64,000 nucleotides of DNA from Scenedesmus sp. ARA3. Taxonomy: Eukaryota; Chlorophyta; Chlorophyceae; Sphaeropleales; Scenedesmaceae. The notes below the pieces were generated by a model. That model made no database searches. It saw only the letters and a program-made list of their open reading frames with translations, and was not told the origin of the DNA. Each line of letters opens with the position of its first letter. Position 1 is the stretch's first letter. Shown in pieces: positions 45,190 to 56,924 of the stretch. The translations under genes were made by a program, and so were the position numbers. The stretch covers positions 56,886-120,885 of the forward strand of contig RWJK01001113.1 of NCBI GenBank assembly GCA_004335835.1, written 5' to 3'.

Positions 45190-45912
45190 TCAGCTGTCGC
45201 TGTGTAGGCGCATGACGGCCCCTGAGAATACCACCATGAGGGATGCCACGAGCGTAACAGCCAGCACTGCAGGCAGCACCTTGCTGTCATATGGCCCGTC
45301 CAGCTTCAGCCTGCAGGACAAAGAAAAAAGGCGGGAAACATAGTGATGTGTCAAATGGATTGCATGTGGAAGCACTGCAGGCAGCACCTGGCTGTCATAT
45401 GGCCCATCCAGTTTCAGCCTGCAGGATGAAATTGAATTTGCACAGGCAGGAAAGGGCGGCAAAAGTGGCGGAGAGCAGGCAGGCGTGGCGGCGTCAGTAG
45501 TCAGCTCAGCAGCACCTTGCTGTCATTTTGCCCGTCCAGCTCAAGCCAGCAGGGAAATTAAAAAGAGACACAGCAGCAGGAGTGCAGTGTGAGCACGTTG
45601 GCCCTGTGTTTCCCGGTTATGCGCTTTGAGCACGCCTAGCACAAAATTGGAAACGAGGGTTTGTCTGGAACCACTCAAATCAGCACCTGCTGCACCCTGC
45701 TGCACCTGCACATAGTTCAAGCACCTTACGCCACAGCTGCCTCATGCACTGCCACTCACGTGAGCATGTTGGCGCGGTTGTTGAAGTTGTATCCGCCCCA
45801 CACCGCGATCATGATGCTGGTGGCAAGCATGAACATGGACAGCACGCGCACGTACAGCGCTGACGAGGTGTAGTCGTCACCCCAGCTGTGGTGCGCGTGG
45901 CCAGCCACACCT

Positions 45913-45951
<39 letters not shown>

Positions 45952-47137
45952 ATGCAGTTGGTGGCAGGTGGTTGAGTTGACGGAGTGTAGTAGTCACGGG
46001 AGGAGCGATGCGCGCGGCCAGCCACACCTGCAGCCGCAGCCGCAGTCGCCGCAGCAGCAGCAACAAGGCTGTTGCACGGATGCAGTACGCTGCGGTTGTG
46101 CAGTTCTGGTAGCATGAAGCATTCTGGCATCCAGTTCCTGACGCTACAGCGGTAATGCAGCAGGTGCAGCAGATACAGCAGGCGCAAACGTGTTTGTGGG
46201 TGCGACGCACGCTGCAGCACTGCCCCAAAAGCAGCACCGGGCTTCCACAGGGCTGATGGGGCACCACAGGGCTAGCTGGCACAGCCGGCTCACCTGAAAG
46301 TGCTGCTGATATGCTGCCGATGGTGACTGACACATTCATCCAGTGAAGGAATGTCCTGCAAGCAACAACCACACGACGGCAGCAGCAGCAGCAGCAGGGT
46401 GCAGCCAGGTTGGTTCTCCGCATCCTTGCTGTGTGACTAGCCGCAAGACCCAGCCCCCTCGCACACATCAGCTGCAGTGCAGACCACATGCCATGAGACA
46501 CTGATGGGCATAAAGTTTGTGACAATATCCTCGATGCAGCAGTGACCACAACTTGCCGCGCACCTTTCATTGGCTGAGAGCATCCACGGGAGCAGGATGA
46601 TGCAGAGGTGCACAGCAGCGGCAGCAGCAGCAGCAGCAGCAGCAGCAAGAGTATATGAGTTTCAGCGACAGCAGTACTGTGCTGTCTTGTTGTTGTGGCA
46701 TGCAACATAAGCTGGTTGATGCAGCAGACATAAGCTGGTTGATGCAGCAGAGATGCAGCAGCAGTAAACCCGTTCCCAGCAGTGTGCAATCAATTGACAT
46801 GGGTGCTGTGAAATCAAACAGACAATGCTCGTGCGTCACTTATTTTAACACAGAGCAATGCAGTACCAAGCGCAGTTCAGCATGTGGCAGCTGGTCACTT
46901 GCTATGCATCTGCGTCTGCTGCTGCTCCTGCTGCTGCTGTTTACTGCCCGCACAGCAACCCGTCAAGGACAGTTGTTCTGCTCAACACAAACATGCTGGA
47001 TGCAGCTAGGCATGAAACTAGGTGCTTCGCGACTGGCATGCAATATGCAGTCGCTGTGTGCTGCGCACAGCTGACAGCAAGTGCTGCTCACCAAAGTAGG
47101 CCTTTGCCTCAGTCCTGCGAATGGTTTCTGCAGGCAT
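45190..47137 (-). CDS. VTC1: VTC1, small membrane subunit of the polyphosphate polymerase complex, 129 aa
   Basis: Five exons join in phase: 47137-47092, 46573-46564 (a 10-nt microexon), 46355-46294, 45910-45760 and 45310-45190. The product begins MPAETIRRTEAKAYF, continues ANERTFLHWMNVSVTIGSIS (transmembrane helix 1), then VRVLSMFMLATSIMIAVWGGYNF (helix 2, basic end NNRANM) and KVLPAVLAVTLVASLMVVFSG (helix 3). Length and three-helix layout match yeast Vtc1 (129 aa) and the VTC1/DUF202 family. VTC1 forms the membrane channel part of the VTC complex in vacuole or acidocalcisome membranes, through which polyphosphate made by VTC4 is moved. It stands head to head with VTC4. The call is secure. 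Confidence 0.9.
45370..45556 (-). repeat. Two 5' echoes of VTC1 exon 5
   Basis: Copies of the exon start LKLDGPYDSQVLPAVL (with acceptor, at about 45370-45423) and a more diverged one at about 45508-45556, upstream of the exon at 45310. Confidence 0.85.
45970..46031 (-). repeat. 5' echo of VTC1 exon 4
   Basis: Copy of the exon start (VAGRAHRSSRDYYT against VAGHAHHSWGDDYT) with ctgcag acceptor, about 120 bp upstream of the real exon at 45910. Confidence 0.9.
46564..46573 (-). other. VTC1: 10-nt microexon of VTC1
   Basis: The ten bases CCAATGAAAG lie between ctctcag and gtgcgc. They join the phase-1 end of exon 1 (…TTT G) to exon 3 (G ACA TTC…) and supply exactly the residues A-N-E-R of the invariant YFANERTFL motif. 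Without it the family motif and the frame are both lost. Confidence 0.85.
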
Positions 47138-48034
47138 GGCTGCCGATCACCTTGCTGCACGAAAAGCCCTGGAATGCTAGATGCCCTCGCCTAGTCGGAC
47201 ACACACTTCGAAATCACGCTGCTGGCACCTGCTTGCCCTACGTGCGTGGGCTGATCAGCAGCAACGGCTCATCTGAAACATCAAATCAGCTTTGGCACCC
47301 TGAACGGATATTACCTGGGGTTAGCCACGGGTGGCCGCAGCAGCGGCCATAAGATGCTGATGCGATACCTGTTATGTCTAGGGTTATGTCGCGATGCGCA
47401 GTCGACTGCGGACTGCTTGGGGACGCTCAGGAACCGGGAATGCCGTGGTTTGAACGCTTGATGCGTTTTTGAGTGCTTGAACGGCATTGTTCCAGTACTT
47501 GCGGGTGCCTCGTAACTTCACGCCCGCTCTGCGGCGTGATCTGGAGCCCGGCGCCTTTGATTCTGTGGCAAGTTGCTGATCTTACAGCCGTGGTGCAATA
47601 TCAGGTGGGTGTTTGCAGCATGTGGCGTGTAGCGAATATGCAGTGTCCGAGCCTGCTGCGGGTGTGCCAGGCTCGTGCTTGCTCTGCGAGTGAGCGGGAT
47701 TCGCTACTAAAAGTATGAAACATAGCATCAAAAGCACTAGATTCCAGTCAAACTGGTGTTCTGCAGGGCAATAGTCATGCGCATGTCACTAGGTCCTACT
47801 GCTGTTGCTGTTGTTCCTGCTGCCTGTGCTGCTGTTGCAACTGCTGCCTCCTGCCCGCTGATCTCCGCTGCTGCAGACACAGCAGTATCTCACCGATCAG
47901 CACCACAGCAGCAGCAGCAGCAGCAGCACGTACCAGCAGCTGACAGATAGCACGCAGCAGGTGCTCCAGCAGCAGCAGGCGCTTCCACAGCAGGCGTTTC
48001 GAGACATCCCGAGTAGCTATCAGAACTATCTACA
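47138..48034. promoter_or_regulatory. Shared bidirectional promoter region of VTC1 and VTC4
   Basis: The 897 bp between the two initiator ATGs contains no supported coding sequence. It includes a triplet-rich stretch (about 47790-47930) close to VTC4. Untranslated leaders of both genes must lie here; transcription starts cannot be placed. Confidence 0.6.
47634..47641. promoter_or_regulatory. P1BS-like phosphate-starvation element
   Basis: GAATATGC fits the palindromic consensus GNATATNC bound by PHR1/PSR1-type MYB factors. It lies about midway between VTC1 and VTC4. One match is expected by chance about once in 4 kb, so this is only suggestive. Confidence 0.3.
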
Positions 48035-50337
48035 ATGAAGTTCGGCAAGTATCTTGAGAAGCAGGCCAAGGAGGACTGGCGCTCCTTCTACCTTGACTAC
48101 AAGGGGCTCAAAGACCTCATCAAGGAGTCCGCAAAGGAGGCAGAGACACAAGGGCCCGCTGCATTCAGCCCGCGCACAACCAGCCTGAGCATTGTGCGCG
48201 CAGCAAAGACAGCGGATGCGGCCGAGGAGCGCTTCTTCCAGAAGCTGGAGGCAGAGGTAGGTGCAGCATGTGCAGCTTGAGGGTTTGAGGTTTTTGCGTG
48301 GGGTGGCAGTTTGGGGTTACGCGAGTCAAAGGCAGCGGATGCGGCTGAGGAGAGGTTCTTCCAGAAGCTGCAGGCAGAGGTGGGTTGGGGTCGTGCTGTG
48401 CTTAGGTATGCTTTGTGATGCTTTTAAGCCGAGGTACAAGGGCATTCGCTGCACAAGAGCAAGTCTAGCAAACGCTGGACGCAGAGGTTTGTGGAATTTC
48501 TTTGACTAACGCGCACAGGCGTGTATTCACCCCGCGCACCACCAGCCTGAGCATTGTCCGCGCAGCAAAGATAGCCGGTGGCAGGTGGATGTTTCCTTTT
48601 TCCAGATTCCAAAGCTGGTGGCACGGCGGTATACCACAAACCTGATTGAAAGCCGGAGCTCAGTGTTGCATGCAAGTTGTTTTGGATCCGCAGAAGTGCT
48701 GGAAGTGATGGTGACCGACACTTGCCGCACAAGTTGCACCCAGCTGCTGCTCGTCATGCTGCGCATGCTGGTTGTGCATGTCCGCAGCTTGCGCTGGTGC
48801 TGTTACTGCTGCGCTGCTGGTTCTGCTGCTACCGCTGCTGCTACTGCTGCTGGTGCTGCAGTTGGAGAAAGCCACAAGGTTTTTGCAGCGAGTGGTGGCT
48901 GAGCTGGGCCAGTGCCTGGCCCACCTGCCACCAGCAAGCAACACCCCTGCTGCTGCTGCTGTTTTTTTATTGCAACGCAGGTTGAGAAGGTTGGCAAGTT
49001 CACGCAGCGTGTCGTTGCGGAGCCGTAACCAGCCAGTAACTCGTAAAACCTCTGCTGCTGCTGCTGCTGTTTGTAATTCACCACAGGTTGAGAAGGTGGG
49101 CAAGTTCACGCAGCGCGTGGTGGCAGAGCTGCGCCAGCGCCTGGCCAACCTGCAGCCTAAGGCTGACAAGGCGGCAGCAGCAGCGGGCGCCACAGATGAG
49201 AAGGAGCGGCTCATGGAGGTGCGGGTGCTCCGGGGTTTAAGCATTCGCTTTGTCATATTCACATGCCTCAACGCCTCATGTGGTGCACTCAGTCTTGAAA
49301 GTGGTGCAAGGGTGTGGGAGCAGCAGCCAGCAACAGCGGCATGTGTGATGATGCTGCAAACGTGGTATATGCAGCTGCCCCGTGACTGTGTGTGTGACGC
49401 ACTGTTACTGTCAAATGCACTACGTGTACTGCTGAACCTGCTGCAACTGCCCATCTGCCGTCTTTGAACTACTACCCGAAACCCTTCGTCTTACTGCTGC
49501 AGGAGGCCAAGCTGATTGGTGAGGACTACCTGCAGCTGGAGAAGTACGCCAACCTCAACTACATGGTGAGCGGGATTTGTCATTTTGTCATGTAACATGT
49601 TATGTGACATGTGACATGTGCATACCGTCACATGCATGGCGATTACCTCAATCAGGCAGCATTACAATGCATGCATGTTGCACTACCCAACTACTGCACT
49701 AGCTGCCTTGCTTAGACTGTTCCAACACTGAACCCCGCTGTAACACTGTTACATACAAAACCCTAAACCCTGCAGGGTGTGCACAAGATCCTCAAGAAGC
49801 ACGACAAGCTGCTGCCGCACAGCCCCTGCCGCCAGTTCTACATCGCACACCTGCACCAGCAGCCATGGGTGCAGGGCACCTACAGTGATGTGCTGGTGCA
49901 CCTGAGCAACTGCTACAGCCAGCTGAGGGGTGACCAGGCAGGGCAGAAGAACGAGGACGCATCACAGGTGGGGTTCAGCAGGTTTTAAGGCAGAGGGTTT
50001 AGGGTTTGGGGGGTGTGCCGGTCGGGGCACCTACAGTGATGTGCTAGTGCACCGAAGCAACTGCTACAGCCAGCTGCGCGGCGACCAGGCAGGGCAGAAG
50101 GACGAGGACGCGTCACAGGTGGGGTTCAGCAGGGTTTGGGGTTTGCGGTTTTGGCGCCGAGTGCCGTGGAACTTGCAGCATGTCCTGCTCATGCCTCGGC
50201 TGTGTTGTGCACATGGCGTCCTGCTCTTGCTGCTGGACTGGATTGCTCTGGTCATGCCTGTCAACCTGCTACTTGCTACTTGCTACCTGAAGCACCGCGT
50301 GCTGGAGCAAACTGCCCAAACATCAAACAAATGCGTA

Positions 50338-50369
<32 letters not shown>

Positions 50370-51086
50370 AACCCTATTGCTGCTGCAGGGTTTTGTGCGC
50401 TCCACCACCAAGTACTGGGTGCGTGCCGAGGATGTCAGTAACGTGAAGTACCACGTGCTGCAGCAGCTGCCCGTGTTCCAGTTTGACAAGCACGACTTTT
50501 CGGGAGATGCGCAGCTGATCAACAGCGTGTACTTTGACAACGAAAATCTGGAGCTGTACCACGGCAGGCTGGACAAGAAGCCCAACGCGATCGCACTGCG
50601 CATCAGGTGGGTTTTAGGGGTTTAGCCGGCTAAGGGTTTTGAGGTTGAAGGTTTCAAGGGCGTTGAGCAGATCAACAGCGTGTACTTTGACAACGAGAAC
50701 CTGGAGCTGTACCACGGCAGGCTGGACAAGAAGCCCAACGCGATTGCGCTGCGCATCAGGTGGGTTTTAGGGGTTTAGCCGGCTAAGGGTTTTGAGGTTG
50801 GAAGGTTTCAAGGGCGTTGAGCAGATCAACAGCGTGTTAGTTTGACAACGAGAACCTGGAGCTGTAAAACGGCAGGCTGGACAAAAAACCAAATGTGATT
50901 GCGCTGCGCATCAGGTGCGGGGTTGCTGCAGTACTGAAGGATGTTTGTGATGGTGGATTGAAGATGGTCTGGGGTGGAGAATGATGCTGTGTGGTCACTG
51001 GGTTTCGCACTGTGGGGACGCTAAGGAACAGCCGCTTTGGTTTGCCGCCTGCGTTCTTCACCTGCTGATTGCTGAGCTCACTAGTG

Positions 51087-51132
<46 letters not shown>

Positions 51133-54100
51133 TGGTACGGCCCTGGTGAGCCGAAGAAGGTCTTCATTGAGCGCAAGACGCACAGGGAGAGCTGGAAGGT
51201 GAGGGTTTGAAAGAGTTAGCAATGGCTGCGGCAGGGTTTGGGGTTCATGCACTTGACACCCTCTATCACGCATGGCACGATGTGTTCTGCAGCAGTCAGC
51301 TTGCGCATGCATCCGCCACTACTGGCCAGCAACAGCTACTGCAAGCTAGTGCAGCATGTTGTCCATGGAACCCTATGCACCTTTTGTGCTTTTTTTTGAC
51401 ATCACTGAAATTCGTGCTCTCATGAACCCCTGCTGCATCGCGAGGAGAGTGTGAAGGAGTGCTTCACCCTTGAGGAGGACAACGTGGTGTCTCCCAAAGT
51501 GTACACAAAAGCTCGTAAAACTTTTGCCACTGACAGCTAATGCCTGCGCTGCTGAACCCTGCGCTGCATAACCTCAAACCCTGCAGGGTGAGGAGAGTGT
51601 GAAAGAGCGCTTCACGCTGGATGAGGACAAGGTGGTGCCCTTCCTGGAGATGGAGTACGGCCTGGAGCAGGTGCGGGGTTTTGGCAGTGACAGCAAGGGT
51701 TTAGCCATCATCAGGTTGGCGGTAGGGTTCAAAACTGTGGGTTCCTCTATTGCCGCCAGCTGGAGTGTGGACTGTTGATGCCTCCCGCGGAGTGCTGGCG
51801 CTGCTGCTGTTGGATCTGCAGTATTGAGCGCAGTGTAATTTGCTGAGCTGTCGCTGAATCCAGTGCTGCTGCCGCTGCTGCTGCTGCCGCAGGCTGTGGC
51901 CGACCTGCGTGCTGCGGGCAAGTCTGAGAAGGAGATTGAGAACTTCTCCACGCTGTTCACGGAAGTGCGGCAGCAGATCGACTCCAAGCAGCTGCGGCCC
52001 TTCATCCGCACGCAGTACATGCGCACCGCATTCCAGGTGAGGGGTTTGACTGGGCTTAGGGTTGAGAGCAGCTAGGGTTCAAAGATTCGAAGTTTAGGGC
52101 TGGGATGTTCAGTGCACCGCATTCCAGGTGAGGGGTCGGGGTTGAGGAGCCAATGTGGTTTGATACTTGAGCAACCTAAGGCATCGATGTGGAGTGGGCA
52201 GAAGCTGCAGCAGCAGAAAAGTACATGCGCACCGCCTTCCAGGTGAGGGTGACAGGGCTTAGGGTTGAGAGCAGCGAGGGTTCAGAGATACGAAGTTCAG
52301 GGCTGGGATGTTCATTCTAAAGTTGCTTGTGTGAGTGCGGAGCCATGTTGAGGGAGTACTCTTGGCATACTTGTGTGTCTTGTCAGCATTATATCCTACC
52401 CTTAGAACATGAAAGACGTCAATTGCAAAGCTGTGTTGTCACTGCTGAACCCTTTCAACCCCTGCTGCTGCTGCAGATCCCCTTTGACTCCACGGTGCGC
52501 ATCTCCATGGACACCAACCTGTGCATGATCAAGGAGAACCCGGATGAGGGGCCCAGCTGCACACTGGCGGGCCGCTGGTACAGGTGCGGCTGTTACTTTT
52601 TCTGTCATTACTGTCATTTGTGTGCAGGCATTAGATGCCGGGCGTGCTGTGGTTCAAATGGTTCACACCAACGCCCGCTGTGGCCTGAGGCGCAAGTGGG
52701 TGGTGTTAGCACTCACTTCACTTGGTGCCGCTGCCAATGCTGCACTCCCAAAAGATGCATTGAAACTTGCTAAAACCCTGCTTTAAACCCTGCCCAAAAC
52801 CCCTGCAGGGACCCGAGCCTGCCCATCAACCGCAACGAGATCACTCGCTTCCCCCACGCGGTGCTGGAGGTGAAGCTGTCACTGGGCCAGGGCCAGGAGA
52901 GCCCCGCATGGGTGCAGGTGGGTGCAGGGTTTAGGGTTTAGTGCAGCATTCCTCTAGGGTTCAGGATTGAAGGCAGCAGTTACTTGGGGTGTAAGGCAGC
53001 CTCAGGTGGGGTGGCGCTGGAGGTGAAGCTGTCACTGGGCCAGGCCCAGGAGAGCCCCGCCTGGGTGCAGGTGGGTGCAGGGCTACAGTTACTTGAGGGT
53101 TCTGAGGCAGCCTCGGGTGCAGCTAGTCGGTTGACGCACTGCGCATCTGCAGCAGCAGCTTGCAGGCATCAGACAGCAGGGACTGCAGCTACTGCAGTGG
53201 GGATGATCTGATGAAGGCATCTCTGAGATGGATGTGCTTGCATCAGCTGGCTGTGTTGTTTGCTTCGACTAAAATGTGATATTTAACGTGTGTTATTTTG
53301 TCATGTAACGCAGGAGCTGCTGGAGTCTGGCTACCTCACCGAGGTGCACAAGTTCTCCAAGTTCATCCACGGCAGCTGCACGCTCACCCCTGAGCTGGTG
53401 CAGGTGGGGTTTAACATAGCTGGCGGCTGCAGGGTTTTGGGCGCTGCATCAGCAGTTGCTGTGTGGGCCAGCATCTTGAGACTGCACTGTGCTAGCAAAT
53501 ACTTGATTAAATTTTGTCAAGATGGTCTGTCATAATCAGAGTTGAGTATCAGGCTGGCATCTGTCTTCTACGTCAGCTGTTGCATCCGTCCCTCAAGACT
53601 TGCATACGCAACATGTTACTATGTTACTTTTCGTTGCATTCCGCAGGCTGTGCCCTACTGGGTTGATGACGAGAGCGTGCGCCCCAGCATGCTGCTGTCA
53701 GCGCCAGCAGTGCGCCCCGCAGATGCAGCAGCGGCCAGCAGCAGCGCAGCAGCAGGCAATGGGCAGCATGTGTCAGTGGAGGTGCAGGAGGAGGTGAGGC
53801 GGCGGCTGAGGGTTTAGGGTGCAGGGTTTGGGGTTTTAGGTGAATGCTGCATTTGGTGCTTGCAGTGCATTGCTGGCAGCATGTGTCGGTGGAGGTGCAG
53901 GAGGAGGTGAGGCGGTGGCTGAGGGTTCAGCATCCAGAAACTAGGGTTTACGTCGGGTTCAATTGGTGCTTGCTGCATTGCCAGAGTCACTTTGTGGGTG
54001 GCTGTGTTCTCAATACAGCAGTGCTTACGGTGCGAGCCGCAGGCTACATCTTCACAGCAATGCCATCAGCGCTGCGCCTCGGCAAAAGACTGCAGCACCA

Positions 54101-54833
54101 GCCATGGTATGCATGTTGTGATTCACAGCATACAATTCAGTCTTGGTCTGGCCTGCAGGAAATCTAAGTCGGCGTCCGACTGAGACATCCTGCAGGCAAG
54201 GTGTATACTGAATTGTATACTGGGAAGCATGACGTGCATCTTGTGGAAGCATCTGGTGTGGTGCAGCCAGCCAAGGCATCCTTTGCAAATGAAATCAGAA
54301 CAGATTGCTGCTGCATGCCTTGAAATCTGCTGCACTGCACTGTTGAAGTAATGGTTTTCACATGCAGTGCGCAGCAGATGCCATACCATCTGCCCAAGAT
54401 CTTCCGCCAACAAATTGTCGGTATTGCACACCATGCAGCTGACATCTCATGCGGCCTCAACAAGCCTTTCAAGCGCATCCTCCTCATGGCCGTCCGGGCA
54501 TACTCTTTTTAGCGTGCCCCATCAACTGCGTCGCACAACGCCACTTGACATTTTGTGTGAATCGTGTCATTTCCTGTAGCTGACGTCCCCTGTGGCTGTC
54601 GACAAGCCCCGCAAGCGCACCCCTGGCCTGGAGGACCTGAGCCACCCACTGCTGGGCGACCAGCCAACTCTGAGGCTGCTGCCAGACCCCTCAAAGGTGA
54701 TGTTTCAAGAATGTGATGTTTGCAGCAGGTTGTGGATTGATTGCTGATCCCTGGTTTGCTGCTATCTGCCGTGGACTAGTCTGCATGAGCCAGTGGAACT
54801 GCAGTTTCAATGTCTGGCATGTTGAGCGCTGGC

Positions 54834-54868
<35 letters not shown>

Positions 54869-56866
54869 GCAGATCAAGGGCTTTGCCAAGTCGCTGCGTG
54901 GTGACGGCGATGCGCCTGGCTTCTGGATGAAGCTGCTGGGGCCCAAGGGGCCGCCCCCTGTGAGGCAGCCGGTGAGCAAACACTTGTTGTGCTTCATTTT
55001 TGTATGGTTGGGCATCCCATGTTTGTTGGCATCAGAACATGCTGCGTGCTGCTATCAGGTTCAGTGATTGCATGCCTTGTCAGTGGTTGGAAGTTGCTTG
55101 ATAACAGCATGAAAGGTTCTGGGATGCAGGCGGGCTTTGTATGAAGCTGCTGGGTCAAAGGGGGCGCCCCCTGTAAGGCAGCCGGTGAATGGGTCGATGT
55201 GTTGCATGTTTGGTTGTCTGCACTGCTGCTGCATTTTGTTCTCGACGGCGTAGCTCACATGTTTGCATGTCTGAACCCTAAACTTTCATACCCAGATTGG
55301 GCCAACCCTAAACCTGGACCACATGTTTGCATGTCTACCCCCTTATCTTGAATCTTCTATTTAAACCCTGCAGGGCACCACCATGATGCGCATCGAGCCC
55401 AAGACCTTCTTCGCCAACCCTAAACCTGGGCCACATGTTTGCATGTCTAAACCCTTTTCTTGAACCTTCTATTCATACCCTGCAGGGCACCACCATGATG
55501 TGCATCAAGCCCAAGACCTTCTTTGCCAACATTGCAGCTGCACCACATGGGTGCATGCCTAAACCTAACCCCCCAATTCGTTTGTTCTAACCCTGCAGGG
55601 TACCACCATGATGCGCATCGAGCCCAAGACATTCTTTGCCAACGAGCGCACCTTCCTCAGCTGGCTGCACATGGCAGTCACACTGGGATCCATTGCAGCT
55701 GCCCTGCTGGGCTTCAGCAACACCAAGGGCCAGGTGGGTGTTATATTGTTATGTTATATTGTTACTTTTGTGTTATTCCTTAGCAGCAGCAGCAGCTGTA
55801 GCAGTGTCAGCTGGCTGCACATGGCAGTGACGCTGGGCTCCATCGCAGCGGCACCGCTGGGCTCCAGCAACACCAAGGGCCAGGTGGGTGTTATATTGTT
55901 ATGTCATGTTGGCACTTTTGTGTTAATTTGGAGCAGCGGCAGCTGTAGCAGTGTGATGAGAACTGCAATGTTGGGCCTGTGTATGATTGTTGGCAGGTTG
56001 ACAACCTGCACTTGCTTTCGCATGCATAACACAATTCCTGCTGTTCAACTAAAACCTGAATCCGCCCGTGACATTCTAAACCCTCGTGCAGACGGGCCTG
56101 TTTGTTCACCTGGTGGAGATCATCAAGCTCATCCTGCTGCCCGTGGCCATCAGCATGTGCGGCTATGCCTGCATGCTTCACCAGATACTCCGTCAAACCC
56201 CAAAACCGTATGCCTGCAAGTCCTAAACCCTGTTTCGCTTCTTGAACCCTGCAGACGGGCCTGTCTGCTCACCTGGTGGAGATCATCGCGCTGATCCTGC
56301 TGCCGGTGGCCATCAGCATGTGCGGCTACGCCATCTTCATCTTCAAGTGGCGCTCTGACATGATCGCCAAGAAGCGGGTGGGTTGTCTTTTGTAACACGT
56401 TGCAGCATGCGCCCAAACAGCATGCAATGATCTGTTTGATGCAAGCAACACTCGACGCGCACCGGTGCAGCAACGCATGCAGCAGCACCAGCCTGCAATT
56501 GCACAGCACGCGTGCCAATAACATCCGCACGACACATGTTACTCACTGCGCCTGTCTCCCCGCCGCTACTGCTGCTGCTGCTGCTGCTGTTGCTACCTGC
56601 AGCCGCAGCACTTCGACGACCGCGTGGGCCCCCTGGGCCTGTGTGCAGCCGTTGTCACTGCCCTGGTGGCCATCCTCATTGTGAGCTTCATTGACTTCAT
56701 CGATTTCCTGGAGTCCACTAAACCATCGCCAGACCCTACGCCAAGCCCTGGCCCAGGCCCTACACCCTCGCCGGCACTGCTGATGCCAAACCCCGCCGGT
56801 GGGGTTCAGCGGCTGGTGGAGCTGGCGGCAGGGCTTACCAAGCCGTCGCTGGTTCAGTCCAGCTGA
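48035..56866 (+). CDS. VTC4: VTC4, SPX-domain polyphosphate polymerase, 770 aa
   Basis: Seventeen exons join in phase: 48035-48256, 49087-49218, 49503-49565, 49776-49967, 50389-50606, 51132-51198, 51587-51670, 51893-52036, 52477-52583, 52809-52917, 53314-53403, 53647-53793, 54580-54696, 54873-54971, 55599-55733, 56255-56377 and 56603-56866. Residues 1-~165 form an SPX domain (MKFGKYLEKQ; GVHKILKKHDK), the inositol-pyrophosphate sensor. Residues ~205-520 are the tunnel-shaped polymerase core. Its conserved sites are LRIRW (Arg276), IERKTH (Lys291), LEVKL (Glu430) and KFSKF (Lys459/Lys462). A linker leads to a VTC1-like three-helix domain (RIEPKTFFANERTFLSWLHM onward, ~602-705) and a Pro-rich tail. 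The enzyme polymerises ATP gamma-phosphate into polyphosphate. Its length is close to yeast Vtc4 and no key motif is missing. Confidence 0.95.
48320..48565 (+). repeat. Two echoes of VTC4 exon 1
   Basis: At about 48323-48378 a copy of the exon end with donor (KAADAAEERFFQKLQAE). At about 48519-48572 a copy of the exon's inner part (PRTTSLSIVRAAK). Confidence 0.9.
48855..49025 (+). repeat. Two 5' echoes of VTC4 exon 2
   Basis: Copies with acceptor at about 48858-48935 (LEKATRFLQRVVAELGQCLAHL) and 48979-49022 (VEKVGKFTQRVVAE), upstream of exon 49087. Confidence 0.9.
50020..50132 (+). repeat. 3' echo of VTC4 exon 4
   Basis: A ~90-bp copy of the exon end (GTYSDVLVHRSNCYSQLRGD...) with donor and the following intron start. 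It retains an open frame. Confidence 0.9.
50665..50920 (+). repeat. Two 3' echoes of VTC4 exon 5
   Basis: Copies of INSVYFDNENLELYHGRLDKKPNAIALRIR with donor at about 50668-50762 and 50822-50914. The second carries a frameshift and a stop (ctgtaaaac). Confidence 0.92.
51435..51512 (+). repeat. 5' echo of VTC4 exon 7
   Basis: A ~60-bp copy coding EESVKECFTLEEDNVV (real exon EESVKERFTLDEDKVV), upstream of exon 51587; its acceptor AG is lost. Confidence 0.88.
52108..52250 (+). repeat. Two short 3' echoes of VTC4 exon 8
   Basis: About 20-25 bp copies of the exon end (MRTAFQ) with gtgagg donors near 52131 and 52247, downstream of the exon ending at 52036. Confidence 0.85.
53005..53085 (+). repeat. 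3' echo of VTC4 exon 10
   Basis: Copy of LEVKLSLGQAQESPAWVQ with donor, 100 bp downstream of the real exon end at 52917. It duplicates the catalytic-site strand. Confidence 0.92.
53870..53935 (+). repeat. 3' echo of VTC4 exon 12
   Basis: Copy of QHVSVEVQEE with gtgagg donor, downstream of the real exon end at 53793. Confidence 0.88.
54437..54490 (+). repeat. Diverged 5' echo of VTC4 exon 13
   Basis: 'ctgacatctcatgcggcctc' followed by aacaagcct...aagcgcatcc aligns to the start of exon 54580 (ctgacgtcccctgtggctgtc...aagcgcaccc) at roughly 75% identity by eye. Confidence 0.65.
55125..55195 (+). repeat. 3' echo of VTC4 exon 14
   Basis: Copy of the exon end (GFxMKLLGxKGxPPVRQP region) with donor, frameshifted, downstream of exon end 54971. 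Confidence 0.88.
55370..55535 (+). repeat. Two 5' echoes of VTC4 exon 15
   Basis: Copies of the acceptor plus GTTMMRIEPKTFFAN at 55375-55420 and GTTMMCIKPKTFFAN at 55487-55532, upstream of the real exon at 55599. Confidence 0.92.
55808..55885 (+). repeat. 3' echo of VTC4 exon 15
   Basis: Copy of SWLHMAVTLGSIAAAPLGSSNTKGQ with donor, downstream of exon end 55733. This exon thus has both classes of echo. Confidence 0.92.
56088..56172 (+). repeat. 5' echo of VTC4 exon 16
   Basis: Copy with acceptor of TGLFVHLVEIIKLILLPVAI (real exon TGLSAHLVEIIALILLPVAI), upstream of exon 56255. Confidence 0.92.
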
Positions 56867-56924
56867 GCGAGGTTTCAGCTGTGGTCGGCTAGGGGTTTGG
56901 GTTTTCAGCTGTAAGTTGTGCTGG

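Noticed and set aside
48255..48520. Exon echoes in VTC4 as functional alternative (mutually exclusive) exons
   Set aside because: Nearly all lack one of the two splice sites or carry frameshifts, so they cannot replace the real exons cleanly; kept as repeats.
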